Assembly (NCBI GenBank): GCA_002197995.1
Contig: NGZR01000006.1
Location: forward strand, 2,531,001-2,595,000
Reading direction: 5' to 3'
Source: Gaeumannomyces sp. JS-464
Lineage: Eukaryota > Ascomycota > Sordariomycetes > Magnaporthales > Magnaporthaceae
Length of the DNA stretch: 64,000 nt
In this document: positions 45,156-54,811 of the stretch, in pieces
Layout of the letters: every line of letters starts with the position of its first letter
How positions within the stretch are numbered: position 1 is the first letter of the stretch
Notes under the pieces: model-generated
Databases searched by the model: none
The model's input: the letters and a program-made list of their open reading frames with translations, nothing else
Told to the model about the DNA's origin: nothing
Made by a program: the position numbers and the translations under genes

Positions 45156-46878
45156 ATGAGCGCGGGCGGACTGCTCGACCAGTTCCTGGGCCGCGACCCA
45201 ACGTTTACTGGGGAGCTCTGGACCTGGTTCTGCATCGGGACGGTCGTGATGATCCTCCGGTTTGCTGTGAGGCTCCGCATGGTCGGGGCGGCCGGCCTCG
45301 CGGGAGACGACTACTTTATGATTCTGGTGAGCAGGGCCTGGGGGGTGGTCGATGCTCTGCTGCTTTGTCTCTGGATGCTAACGTGATGCCTAGACTTTTG
45401 CGTTCCACGGGGCCCTGGTCGCCATGGCCTTTCTGATCTGTAAGCCGCCGGTGGCTCCTGTTGTTGGAGATTGTGTAGAGCGCCGCTGACAGCATCGCAG
45501 ACCTGTACGGGACAAACGTCGATCTCAGCCAAACCCAGGTCGACCAGTTGTCCGAGGCCGAGATCCAGCAACTGGTTCAGGGGTCGAAATACCTACAGGT
45601 CTCGTGGTATCTTTATACTGCCTTCCTGTGGTCCATCAAGGCCTGCGCCCTGTCATTCTAGTACGTGAGGAAGCGCACCCAATGGAGGCAGGCGTGGCGG
45701 GCTAACAGTAACCGCTACAGCCACAGATTGACTTTTTGCCTCTGGCAGTACACCTGGGTGTTCAAGGCGCTCTGCTGGTTCACCTTCTTGTCGTTTGTAG
45801 CCGTGATTCTTGTCATCTCGCTGAGTTGCCTACCGTAAGAGCCAGCCAGTCCCTTTTGCGATCATTGCCTGCGTTGTGCTTTACTGCAGGACTTAACATA
45901 AGCTAATCAATCCCCGGGACTGTCAGTTACGAAAACAACTTTGTGGTCCGGCACCTTCCGCCTCCAGAATGTGGCTTCCAGAAGCAGAACCTCGTGGCAG
46001 CCGTGGTCTTGAGTAAGCAAAGAAACAAAAATACCAAGCAATGGCAGCATCAAACGATGGCTAACCTCGCCCAAAACGGCAGATATGCTCACCGACTCGG
46101 CTATCCTTATCCTCCCCATCCCCGTGCTCCGGGACCTCCGCCTGCCGTGGTTCAAGAAGCTCGTGATCGGGCTGCTCGTGTGCTCGGGCTTCTTCGTCAT
46201 CGCGGCGGCGGCCGTCAGGGTGGCTGCCACGCTCGACGCGGAGCCGTCGGCCGTCACCATTGTGCGGTGGGGTATACGCGAGTGCGAGATCGGGCTGGTC
46301 GCCCTCAGCGCCCCCGTCCTCCGCCCGCTCTTTTCGCGCAAGCTCTGGGGGGCCGGGCGCGACGAGAGCGCCTGGAGTCATAGCAGTCCCGCCAATGGTG
46401 GGAGGAGTTGGAGGAGAGGGGGAGGGGGACGCGGAGGCGCTGTTGCTCGTCCTGCTGGGGTGGAGGCACGGGGTCGTGGGAGGTGCAGGCGGCTCAACGA
46501 TCGAGTGCCGACTCGCCCGAGAGGTCACGGCAGCAGCAGCAGCGGGATGCCCGACAGCAGACAGGGGAGCAGCAAGATATTCTGGAAGAGAGGGGGCCAC
46601 AACGGGAGAGAGAAGGGGATATGGAAAAGCAGCAGGAGCGCGGCGGAAACATCGGGGCCGACTTGGGCACAGAACAGAGCGGGCCGTCGTCGCCGCGACC
46701 AGTCGACGTCAGCAATCCGGGTTCGGGGGACACGGCGTGCGAGTGTTCTGTGGCATCGGGCGCCGACTTCGGTACTGGGAGCGTGGAGGACCGCTTGGAG
46801 AAAGGGGAGCTGCCTGGGCTCAGGTCGTTTTACCGGGTGGACGAGAAGGGTCTGGAAAAAAGCCAGGGAAGCTGCTGA
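45156..46878 (+). CDS. PTH11-like rhodopsin-domain integral membrane protein
   Basis: A seven-helix fungal membrane protein of the kind often annotated as a PTH11-like GPCR or rhodopsin-domain protein. Six exons fit GT..AG rules in one frame: 45156-45326, 45394-45439, 45501-45660, 45721-45834, 45927-46012 and 46083 onward. Landmarks in order are ELWTWFCIGTVVMILRFAVR, GLAGDDYFMIL, TFAFHGALVAMAFLI, KYLQVSWYLYTAFLWSIKAC, FKALCWFTFLSFVAVILVIS, NLVAAVVL, MLTDSAILILPIPVLRDLRL, KLVIGLLVCSGFFVIAAAAV and TIVRWGIRECEIGLVALSAP; the DD after helix 2, the LTDSAILILP helix and the WG.RE.EIG helix are family hallmarks. There is no N-terminal CFEM domain. The hydrophilic tail is uncertain: the frame of exon 6 runs to 47143 with an Arg-rich tail, while another frame gives a Gln/Glu-rich tail ending DEKGLEKSQGSC at 46878, which I prefer if a base is missing near 46400. 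Ligand unknown. Confidence 0.75.
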
Positions 46879-47932
46879 AACTTGTGTTTGCTTGATAGCG
46901 CTCCTAGCAGTTATCAAGATGATGACACCAGCCGCGAGCTGTGCCGCGGCTCGAGGCGGAGGGGGTCGTGTCGCCCTGCGCGAGCCTGGCGAGAAGCCGT
47001 TTCCAATCCTGCGCCTGGACTGCTTGCTTGCCCTTAACATTGAATGCGCCAACAAGCTCCCGCATCACTGGGCCCAGTCCCTTCTTTCAGAATCCGTGGT
47101 GTTGGATGGAATCAAATGCTGGCGCAAACGGAGCGGGTTTTAATGTTGGTTTGGAGACCAAAAGTCGCACAGTAAGGAAGCAGGAGGGATCCTTCCTCCC
47201 AAATGACTGCACAAGGATGCCCCGCATTTATTAACCCCACTTTATTGAATGACGGCTGGCTTGCCCGATTTGGCTTCCTCAACAGGCAAAATCCTCCAAA
47301 TGGTGGTAAAAAGAAAATGGCCAGAAGAGTGGGTGGGCTACACCAAGGCCGCTGCTTTTTGGTGTAGCGGTGGGTCAAAAGTGGCCTGGGGAGCGTGCAT
47401 ATCGAGGCTGGGAGCAAGACGCGGCAGCATCAGCTCCTAGCAATCTGCTTTCGCTGTTTGTAGTGTGGACTTATTCTCCAACACGCGCCAGTAAGCAAAA
47501 CCCATTGATGGCTGTGATAGGTCTTTATGGCATCATTTCTGCCGTGCCAAGGACACCAATCTGTGCTAAGCGTACTGGAGATACCCGCAGCAGTGGCACA
47601 GCCCCCTGGGTTGGTCCAAACTTGCAACCAACGTCCTTCCAAGCCACGATGGCGACCGGGTTTGGTAACTCGATAGCACGTAGCCAGAAAGACCAAAGTA
47701 GACGGCATACGTTCAAATAAACGCGAGTCTCGCTGCCTTCGTCCTTCGAAAAGCACGAAAGGAAAAAGAGGGAGAAATCGCCGCACCTGGATATCTAAAA
47801 ACCAATCCTTCAATCACAGCCCCCGTTTTTGTGCCCCTCGCACCACTGGTATCCAGAACAGCAACCAACAAATGTAACCCAGATAACCACATCATCAGTC
47901 CCGCCGCTCCCGCAGCCTCTCCCGCTAGCGAA
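46879..47932. other. Intergenic region
   Basis: About 1 kb between the PTH11-like gene and the secreted-protein gene on the same strand. If the alternative tail of the PTH11-like protein is right, its coding region reaches 47143. Otherwise nothing is recognised. Confidence 0.4.
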
Positions 47933-48534
47933 ATGCTCCTCACTAACACACTCTCAGCGGCCGTCCTGGCCCTTGCCGCCGCCGCCCTCGGCGCCCCCGC
48001 CTCGAACGCGCCAGCCACAAGTCCCGCCCCAAAAGGGGCGGCCAAGCCGGCCCTGGCCCCCAACCTCAACACGCCGGGCCTAAGCATCGTCAAGGACACG
48101 AAAACTGAAAAGTTTTACCTCACCAACCAAATTCCCCAGGACAAAATGCCATCTTGCAACCTCGGAGTGGTGCTCGCAAAGGCCCCGAGGGTCGATATCG
48201 GCCGCTTAATGCAAGGCGGCGCGCTCAGCGCCCGAAGCCTGCACGACATCCGCTCCCAGACCGCGGAGGCTGCCGCCCAAAACGAGGCCCCCGAGCACCA
48301 GGAGCAAAAGCGCTTCGTGTGGCTGATCCCGGCGGGTGCTCGCCTCCTGGGCGGCGCTGTTGGGAGGGGCGCGGCGAGGGCCCTGCCGGGTCTGGCGAAG
48401 CCGGGGGCGCGGCGAGGCAGGGTGATAGGCTTATAAAGGGGGATTTGTTCAACAAGCCGGAAGGGACGCCCAGACAAGGAGGTCTACTCGAGCAGGGCTT
48501 TAAGCTGCTCGGGGATGTTTTTGGCGGCTTATAA
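47933..48534 (+). CDS. Small secreted protein of unknown function
   Basis: The ATG at 47933 opens MLLTNTLSAAVLALAAAALG followed by APAS, a clear signal peptide with a likely cut after GAPA. The mature part has PGLSIVKDTKTEKFYLTNQI and PSCNLGVVLAKAPRVDIGRL, a charged stretch EAAAQNEAPEHQEQKRFVWL, then a Gly/Ala-rich hydrophobic stretch IPAGARLLGGAVGRGAARAL. In the given frame it stops at 48436 (167 residues). In the next frame the sequence continues smoothly as GDRLIKGDLFNKPEGTPRQG and GLLEQGFKLLGDVFGGL, stopping at 48534, so a single-base frame break near 48400-48420 is likely. Only one Cys is seen, unlike Cys-rich effectors. No family recognised; a secreted effector or a membrane-active peptide are possible but unproven readings. 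Confidence 0.6.
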
Positions 48535-48732
48535 ACGGGAGCTGGTGGAGTTGGTCACATGTATTACTAAATGGTTTGGGATCTTGCTGCCTGGTTGTTT
48601 ATCTGATTTTTTTTGTTCGCGGCCCATAGCGCTGGCTAATTTCGTCATTCTTTTGCAGTCTGTTAAAACTAGATGTCCTGTCCAAGGCTCCTCAACTTCC
48701 ACCCTAGAAGAACAAGGTCTGAAACGGCCAAC

Positions 48733-49398
48733 TCAAACAGACGCCTCCAGGAACCCGTAGCTCTCCCTCACCTCCTTAGGCGGCCCGGGCCTGGGGATAC
48801 TGTCGAAGGAGCGGGGCCCGATGTTGGGGCGGCGCAGGATGTCGGCGTCGGGCTCGCCGGCGTCGACGCGGCGCGCGAGCTGCTCCGGGTCGACGTCGAC
48901 GCCGAACGGGTTCTCGGCGAACTCGGGCGACGCGAAGAAGCGCGTGGCCTCGGCAGCCGTCGCGAAGGCGTCGACCTGCATCTCGACCTGGTTGCCGTCC
49001 GGGTCAACGTAGTACATACTCGTGGTCGGGCCGTGGTTGACGGCCCAGGCGGGCAGGATACCGAGCGCCTTGCGCTGCCGGTACGATGAGACCAGGTCGC
49101 GCAGGGAGCCGTACGTGAAGGCGATGTGCTCCAGGCCGGGGCGCTTGTGCTGCTGCTGCTGCTGGGCCTGGGGTGCGGGGTTGTTGCCGGCCTCGGGGAG
49201 GGTGATGATGGCGATGCGGTGGTGCTCGTCGTCGTAGGTGATGAAAGACATGTTGTCCGTCTCGAAGGGGGAGTGCCCGCCCAAGAGCGCCTTGTAAAAG
49301 GCCACCATGGGCTTGAACTGGGTGGTGCTGATGACGATGTGGGCGAGCTTGGCGGGAGGGAGGACGGAAGGGGTGGTGGGCTTGTCGGTGGCTGCCAT
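48733..49398 (-). CDS. VOC-superfamily enzyme, extradiol-dioxygenase/glyoxalase-like
   Basis: An intact single-exon 221-residue protein of the vicinal-oxygen-chelate superfamily, which includes catechol-type extradiol dioxygenases and glyoxalase I. The first beta-alpha-beta module starts AKLAHIVISTTQFKPMVAFY, with His20 as the first expected metal ligand. The second starts GLEHIAFTYGSL (His91), and MYYVDPDGNQVEMQVD supplies Glu139, so the 2-His-1-Glu metal site is complete. A Gln-rich insert (AQQQQQHKRP) links the two halves. The C-terminus (PRPGPPKEVRESYGFLEASV) resembles that of fungal proteins annotated as biphenyl-2,3-diol dioxygenase-like. It ends about 200 bases after the secreted protein and faces it. 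Ring cleavage of a catechol is a plausible role, given the nearby laccase, but substrate is inference. Confidence 0.85.
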   Translation of the reverse strand: MAATDKPTTPSVLPPAKLAHIVISTTQFKPMVAFYKALLGGHSPFETDNMSFITYDDEHHRIAIITLPEAGNNPAPQAQQQQQHKRPGLEHIAFTYGSLRDLVSSYRQRKALGILPAWAVNHGPTTSMYYVDPDGNQVEMQVDAFATAAEATRFFASPEFAENPFGVDVDPEQLARRVDAGEPDADILRRPNIGPRSFDSIPRPGPPKEVRESYGFLEASV

Positions 49399-50166
49399 TG
49401 TATCGGGGTTTGCACTGTGTGCTGGAACGAGAAAGAAGCTTTGTGTTTATGGTTCGAGATGCTGGTGCTGGGGTCTCTGTAGTGCGTGATGGAGAGGCGT
49501 CTCTGGATATCCCTTGAGGCGACGGGCTGCCGGTTTTTATAAACATCTTGATCTATTGCCTCCCAATAGCTCTGAAGCCCCCATCTTCACGTCTTCACTG
49601 TGGACGGCGTCGTCCTGTCTGCTTGCATCGCGAACGGACCTTGGCGACAATGCAAGACATCGGACTAATGGCTGGGGTAGTCGTCGTGTTAGTCCGTGCT
49701 GGCAGTGCGGCGAGAGCGCGACACTGTATGCAATGCGACTTTTGAGGCTGGAAAGACCGTGTCTTTATACGCGCCGCACGTTGTTGCGCGCGCGCCGTCA
49801 CACTCTTGTCCCGCGGCATTCCGTCATGAGGACCTGCTCGGGACTTACTTATTGATCTTAAGGATACATTATTATTAGTCCATACGCTACTTGCGAGGTA
49901 ACCCCCCAGAGCCTCTTTTACATATCATTACATTCATTGGACAGCTTGTCTTTCCGCACCTCCAGCTTGGAGGAAACACAAGCCCGTGTCTAGGCGCCCG
50001 ATTCTTGTGCCCAGCGACTTTCCATCTCATGCTTGGTAATTGCCCCGGCCGGCATCATCACCATCCGGCCCATTCCGCCAGCAACATCCAGGTCTCGCGC
50101 GCGTGTCTCCGCGCGGCAGCAAACTTAGGTCCTAGTCGTACACATCATGGCCCATTCCCCCTCACG
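49399..50166. other. Intergenic region
   Basis: Upstream of the VOC gene and downstream of the laccase. No gene is recognised. Confidence 0.45.
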
Positions 50167-51436
50167 TCAGATGCCTGAGTCGTGCTGCCGGAACAGGGCG
50201 TTCTGCGGGTAGAAGGCCCTCCAGGACTCGCAGTTCTTCTCGGTGGGCTCGAGGTCCATGGCGCTCGCGATGTCGCCCGGCCGCTCGAGGTACTGGACGC
50301 TCAGGCCCTGGGACACGTGCCAGGCGAGGTGGCAGTGGAACAGCCAGGCGCCCGGGTTGTCGGTCTGGAAGGCGAGCACGATCCAGCCGAGGGCGGGGAG
50401 CATGGTCGTGTCGCGCCGCGTCGGGTTGTTGGGCGTCAGCGTCGCCCGGTCCGTCGAGTCGTCGTACGGGCGCGGCCGCGCGTCCGGGGACATGGGGTCC
50501 GCCGGCGGCTCGGACTGGCCGACCAGCACGAGGTCGTGGCCCTGCGGACGGTGCGGGTTAGTGGGGGGTTCTGTTCCTTGCATGTGGACAGTGAACGAGG
50601 GCATGTGGGTTTTGCGTCGGCTGCGGCGGCTGCGGCGCGCGGGCGCGCGGGGCAGCGGTGCAGGATAGGCAGCGCGCGTGTTGGCTGCATGGGCGGCATG
50701 ACGTCCACGTACATGAAGGTGCATCGGGTGCTGAAAATAGCACAGCACAGACACCACGCACGGAGCATGGGGTAGTCCGGTTCTTGGTCAGCCGTCAGGC
50801 AGGAGGGCATTTGGGACTGGATCTTTTCCTCTTTTCGAAGCAGGCGGGCTTACAGGGATGGGCGAAACATTCTGAACGATCCAGAAGCTCCACTGATGGC
50901 AAGGCAATAATGTCAGTAAGGAGGCAGAGAAGAGGACAAAGGAAAAACAAACACTAACACTGTCGGCCGTCGGGATATTCACCACGTTCGCCGAGTTGCC
51001 CACCCCCTCCCCCCACGCGCGACAGCGTTGGCTCGTTCCACGACACGTTGATGGGCGACTTGTTGACAGTCCAGAACACCCGCGCCTTGCCGTCCACCCT
51101 CAGCTCCAGGTTGAGCGACGACTGCTGCCCGGGCTCGAACAGCTCCAGCGGCACCTTGCGCTGTACGATCGGGGTCAGGTCACGCATGTCTGTGCAGCGC
51201 GCATCCATCACCTCGGCGTGCGGCGGCGTCGCGGGCGCGGGCGCTGGCGCGGGAGTAGGCTTGGGCAAGGGAATGGGCACCGGGCTGGGGCTGTTCTTAG
51301 GCTTCTTGGACTTCTTGGGCTTGAGTAGCCCGTCCTGGGTGCTGGGGTCTCCACCGGCCTGGCCGTTGGGGCCGCCATCACCGTCGCCGTCTCCGCCTCC
51401 TTCTGCTTCCTGCCTCCTGGTCGGCGGCGTTGGTTG

Positions 51437-51468
<32 letters not shown>

Positions 51469-53003
51469 GGGATGCCGGTCCGCGAACGTAGCTGAAGATG
51501 GCCGCCGGGTTCGGGTTCTTGGAGGAGCCACACTGTGTCGAGCGCGAGAACGTGACGTTGAGAAAGTAGTCGCCCGGCGTCTGGTCGGCGTGGATGAGCA
51601 CGTCGTAGCGCTGCCCGATGCCCATGAACACGCTCGACACGGACCGCGGCGCCACGGGCACGTAGTCGGCCGCCACGATGGTCAGCGAGTGGCCCGTCAG
51701 CGACACGCTGAACGAGTTGTCGACCGACGGGTTGACCAGCCGCAGCAGGTGCACGTTTCCCTGCTGCAGCTCCGTGCGCGCGTACCTGCCGCCGCCGCCG
51801 CCGCCCTGCGCCGCCACGTTGGTCCCGTTGAACAGCACGTTGTCGCTCGGCGGCGGCGAGCCCGGCATCCCGGGCATGGCGGACGTGGCGGGGTTCGCGA
51901 CGCGCGCCGCGATCTCGTCGGCCCCATCGTAGTACCAGTCCGCAATCGTGTACGCACCCAGGTCGATGTCGTAGTTGGCCGAGGCCGGGCCGCGCACCAC
52001 CATGGCGCCCAGTACGCCGTTGCCGTACTGTGAAAGCAACCCCAGTCAGACCAGACCGGTTGAAGAGTTGGGATGGGCCGTTCAAACTGTACCTGGACCG
52101 AAAAAGTGGCTATGGTACCAGCCTGTGCCGTACTGCGTCGCCAGCAGCTCGTACGTCCGCGTTCCGCCCTTTGGCGGTATCGGGCACTCGGTCACGCCCC
52201 CGACGCCGTCGTTGACGTTGTTGTTCATCTGGAACATGCCGTGCCAGTGGATGCCCGTCCTAGAGTTTGGTCCTTTGTTAGTCTAGTCGTTCGCAAGATA
52301 GGGGAGAAAGCGTGGCATACCCGTTGGTCTCCAGGTTGTTCACCACGTTTATCCTTATCCTGTCGCCCCAGTCTTGCGGCGCCATTGTCAGTCACTAACT
52401 GGGAGCTGCCCCAGCCTGCGCCCAGCCAGAATGGAGCTGTCTCAGCAGTGATCTCACCTGCTTCTATCGTTGGCCCTGGGAACCGGCCTGCCGTGGGACA
52501 AGTTAGCCAACTGGAGCAGAAACTTGCCCGTCTATTGGGATCCACAGCTCTTGCTTCCTACCGTTTATGAGCATTGCCTTCTTCCTCACTCGGCCATCTC
52601 CACCCACGAAATTGTCCACCTCTGTTACTGTAAAATCGTACTGCAGCGTCGTTAGCTTTTTTTTCCTGGTAGTGCAAGGACCAACCACCATCTGCTCCAG
52701 ACTTACCTCTCTTACGACTCTCGTCTCGGGAAACCGGACCGACCAGTCTGTATGTATATCGAAGCTCGGGTTCAGGACCCAGCAGGACCTGTTGGTGGGC
52801 GTGTTGCACGAGCCGGACTCGTCCGCTGTCGTTTTGATGCCGAGTATCGGTGGCCGCATGCGCATCTCCGAGGCCTGTACTGCTTCCTGTCCTCTTCTTC
52901 CATGGTGATACTGTCCGTCAAAAGGGGCTGCGGCTGACTGGACGGCGGCCCACGCCAGCAAAACTGGAGCGCAGTAGGCGACAGCTCGGCGGAGCACCTT
53001 CAT
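50167..53003 (-). CDS. Secreted ascomycete laccase (multicopper oxidase), nine exons
   Basis: A copper enzyme that oxidises phenols and reduces oxygen to water. Exons on the minus strand: 53003-52707, 52640-52562, 52487-52458, 52372-52321, 52259-52093, 52028-50959, 50892-50854, 50730-50713 and 50541-50167. The signal peptide is MKVLRRAVAYCAPVLLAWAA. Exon 1 has CNTPTNRSCWVLNPSFDIHT. Copper motifs: HWHGMFQ, WYHSH, HPMHLHGHD (built from an 18-nt exon HPMHLH plus GHDLVLVG) and HCHLAWHVSQGLSVQYLE, with Leu as the axial type-1 residue. The protein ends RQHDSGI, the C-terminal plug typical of ascomycete laccases. Two frame faults are visible: five T instead of four at 52101-52105, which would otherwise give HSHFSVQ joining YGNGVLG, and a G-run near 51000 before NSANVVNIPTADS. 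An unusual linker of about 85 residues (Ala, Gly/Asp, Lys/Pro-rich) sits between SYVRGPASQ and DARCTDMRDLTP. Both faults look like consensus errors. Confidence 0.88.
51438..51467 (-). repeat. Poly-alanine-coding trinucleotide run in laccase
   Basis: Ten GCT units on the forward strand; in the laccase frame they are read from the other strand as a run of Ala codons (GCA). It opens the low-complexity linker inserted in the enzyme. Confidence 0.85.
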
Positions 53004-54811
53004 TGCTCACGAACGATCCCCCGTTTGATCCAAGTTTGTCAACCCGGGGATCCTCAAAGAGCTCTGCTGGGCGGTGACACTATCAACTGACGCAATGGCT
53101 TATGATCATGATATCTCGAATGGTCACCTCTTAGCCCACAAGCTCCCTGGAAAGTAGGTCACATCTCACAGGAAAACCACGGCCATTTGCTTCTTATACA
53201 TGCGCAGGTCGCCGACCCAGGAGGACATGCAGCAACGGCTTGGTCAATATGGGATGCCGGTAACTTCAACGGTGCCCCAGCAGGCCAGGAGGCCCGATTG
53301 CCGGATCGAGAGGGCTGCCCTGGCTGGGAGAAGGGACGAAAGCGAAAAAAAAGGTTTGGTTACGGAGGCCCAGGTAGTCACGTAATCTCGTAACCGCCAT
53401 CCCCTTTCGGGGCCCAAGGGTCGACCGACAAGCCGGCCCCGGCCCTGTCCCCTTGCCAGGGCGGGAAAGGCCAGGCATCAGGGCACTGGGCTGCATGTTA
53501 TCGGGCGGGCGCGGGTGCATACTGTATGTGCGCTTTGATACCCACAGGTTTCTGCGTCAGCCGCACGACCGAGAAACATGTCATAGACGTACGTGCTAAC
53601 TCTGCCAAACAAAAAGTCGTCCAAGCAGCGGACAGGGAATGAAGATTCAGGTCTAGGCCCGGCGGAACTCGAGGCAGCTCCTTGGCGTCGTCTCCTGTCA
53701 TGAGGGCCTGAGACGTGCCTGGAGATCCCATGCTTCATCGCCGTGGTTCATCGCGATCGATCGCTAGCTATGTGCTATCCCATCTCGGCTCTTGCCAAAG
53801 GGTGGGATGCTACCGTGAATCTGCTACAAGATGTAAACATGGCCAGATGTTTTATCACAAGAAACTCCAGCTTAGCGTTCATCCCAGGAGACGTATTCGC
53901 TAAAGCTCGGCAGGAGGACCAATGTCCAGCCCTCACGGATGTGGCATGTCTCCCGCAGCCGAGGGAACCGTGTCGTCCCGTCTCTGCTCCTCCGTCCCAT
54001 GGCTGCCGCCCCTCCTTTACCCGGACGTTGCGGCCGAGAGGAAAAAAGGGGGAAACTAACAGGCCTGCAGAGAATCATTCCACGAGCTCGCCTGATGTTG
54101 CAAGTCAGCCAATCCTCGGGGCAGGTGAAACCTTGCGTATGAGGAGAGGAAACGCCTAGGCCTCCTCTCGGTCTCGTCGGGGGCACGTCTGCCCAAAGGG
54201 GCTGGCCCGCCTGCTCGCAGCCGACAGACAGGCGATGGGGGGACCTCGGGGTCTATCTAAAAAGGTTCCCGGACCTGAACCTTCCCCGGGGCCTCCTGCC
54301 AAGGGGAAAGAGGGTGTGATGGTGGTGCATGATCACACGTACCTGCGCCTCTTTCGCTTTCGGAACGTAAACATTCCTGCATGGGAGTCTGCAGGAGAGA
54401 GCCCTCTGCATATCGAAAATGGAAGCAACAAGGTTTCGCCGTGTTTTTCCATAATGGGGTTAGCTCGATGGTTCTGCAATTAATCTAGCACCGGGTATCG
54501 CGGCCGTGTCGACCGTCCATGGCGGCCGTCACGTCCACAAAAGCAACCAAATCTGTGGCGTCTGGATAGGGGTGGGCGAGAAATACCAGACGCGCTCCGG
54601 CTCGCGGGCAATACATAGGCCGCACCGAACAGGCCGCTGTCGTGTGTCTATGTCCCATGTCCCAGCATAGCCGCGTGCCCCTCAACTAACCCTCATCTTA
54701 TGCGGAGAGGCCAACGCGGGCAGCGTGGCTGGCCGGACTCTCCTCCGCGTCAAAGAACAGGTCTTCCTCGTCCCCACTATCTTTTTCGTCGAAATCCTCC
54801 CTGCTTCCCCA
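53004..54811. other. Intergenic region upstream of the laccase
   Basis: About 1.8 kb. The part next to 53004 is the laccase promoter. No gene is recognised, and I see no clear tandem regulatory sites. Confidence 0.45.
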
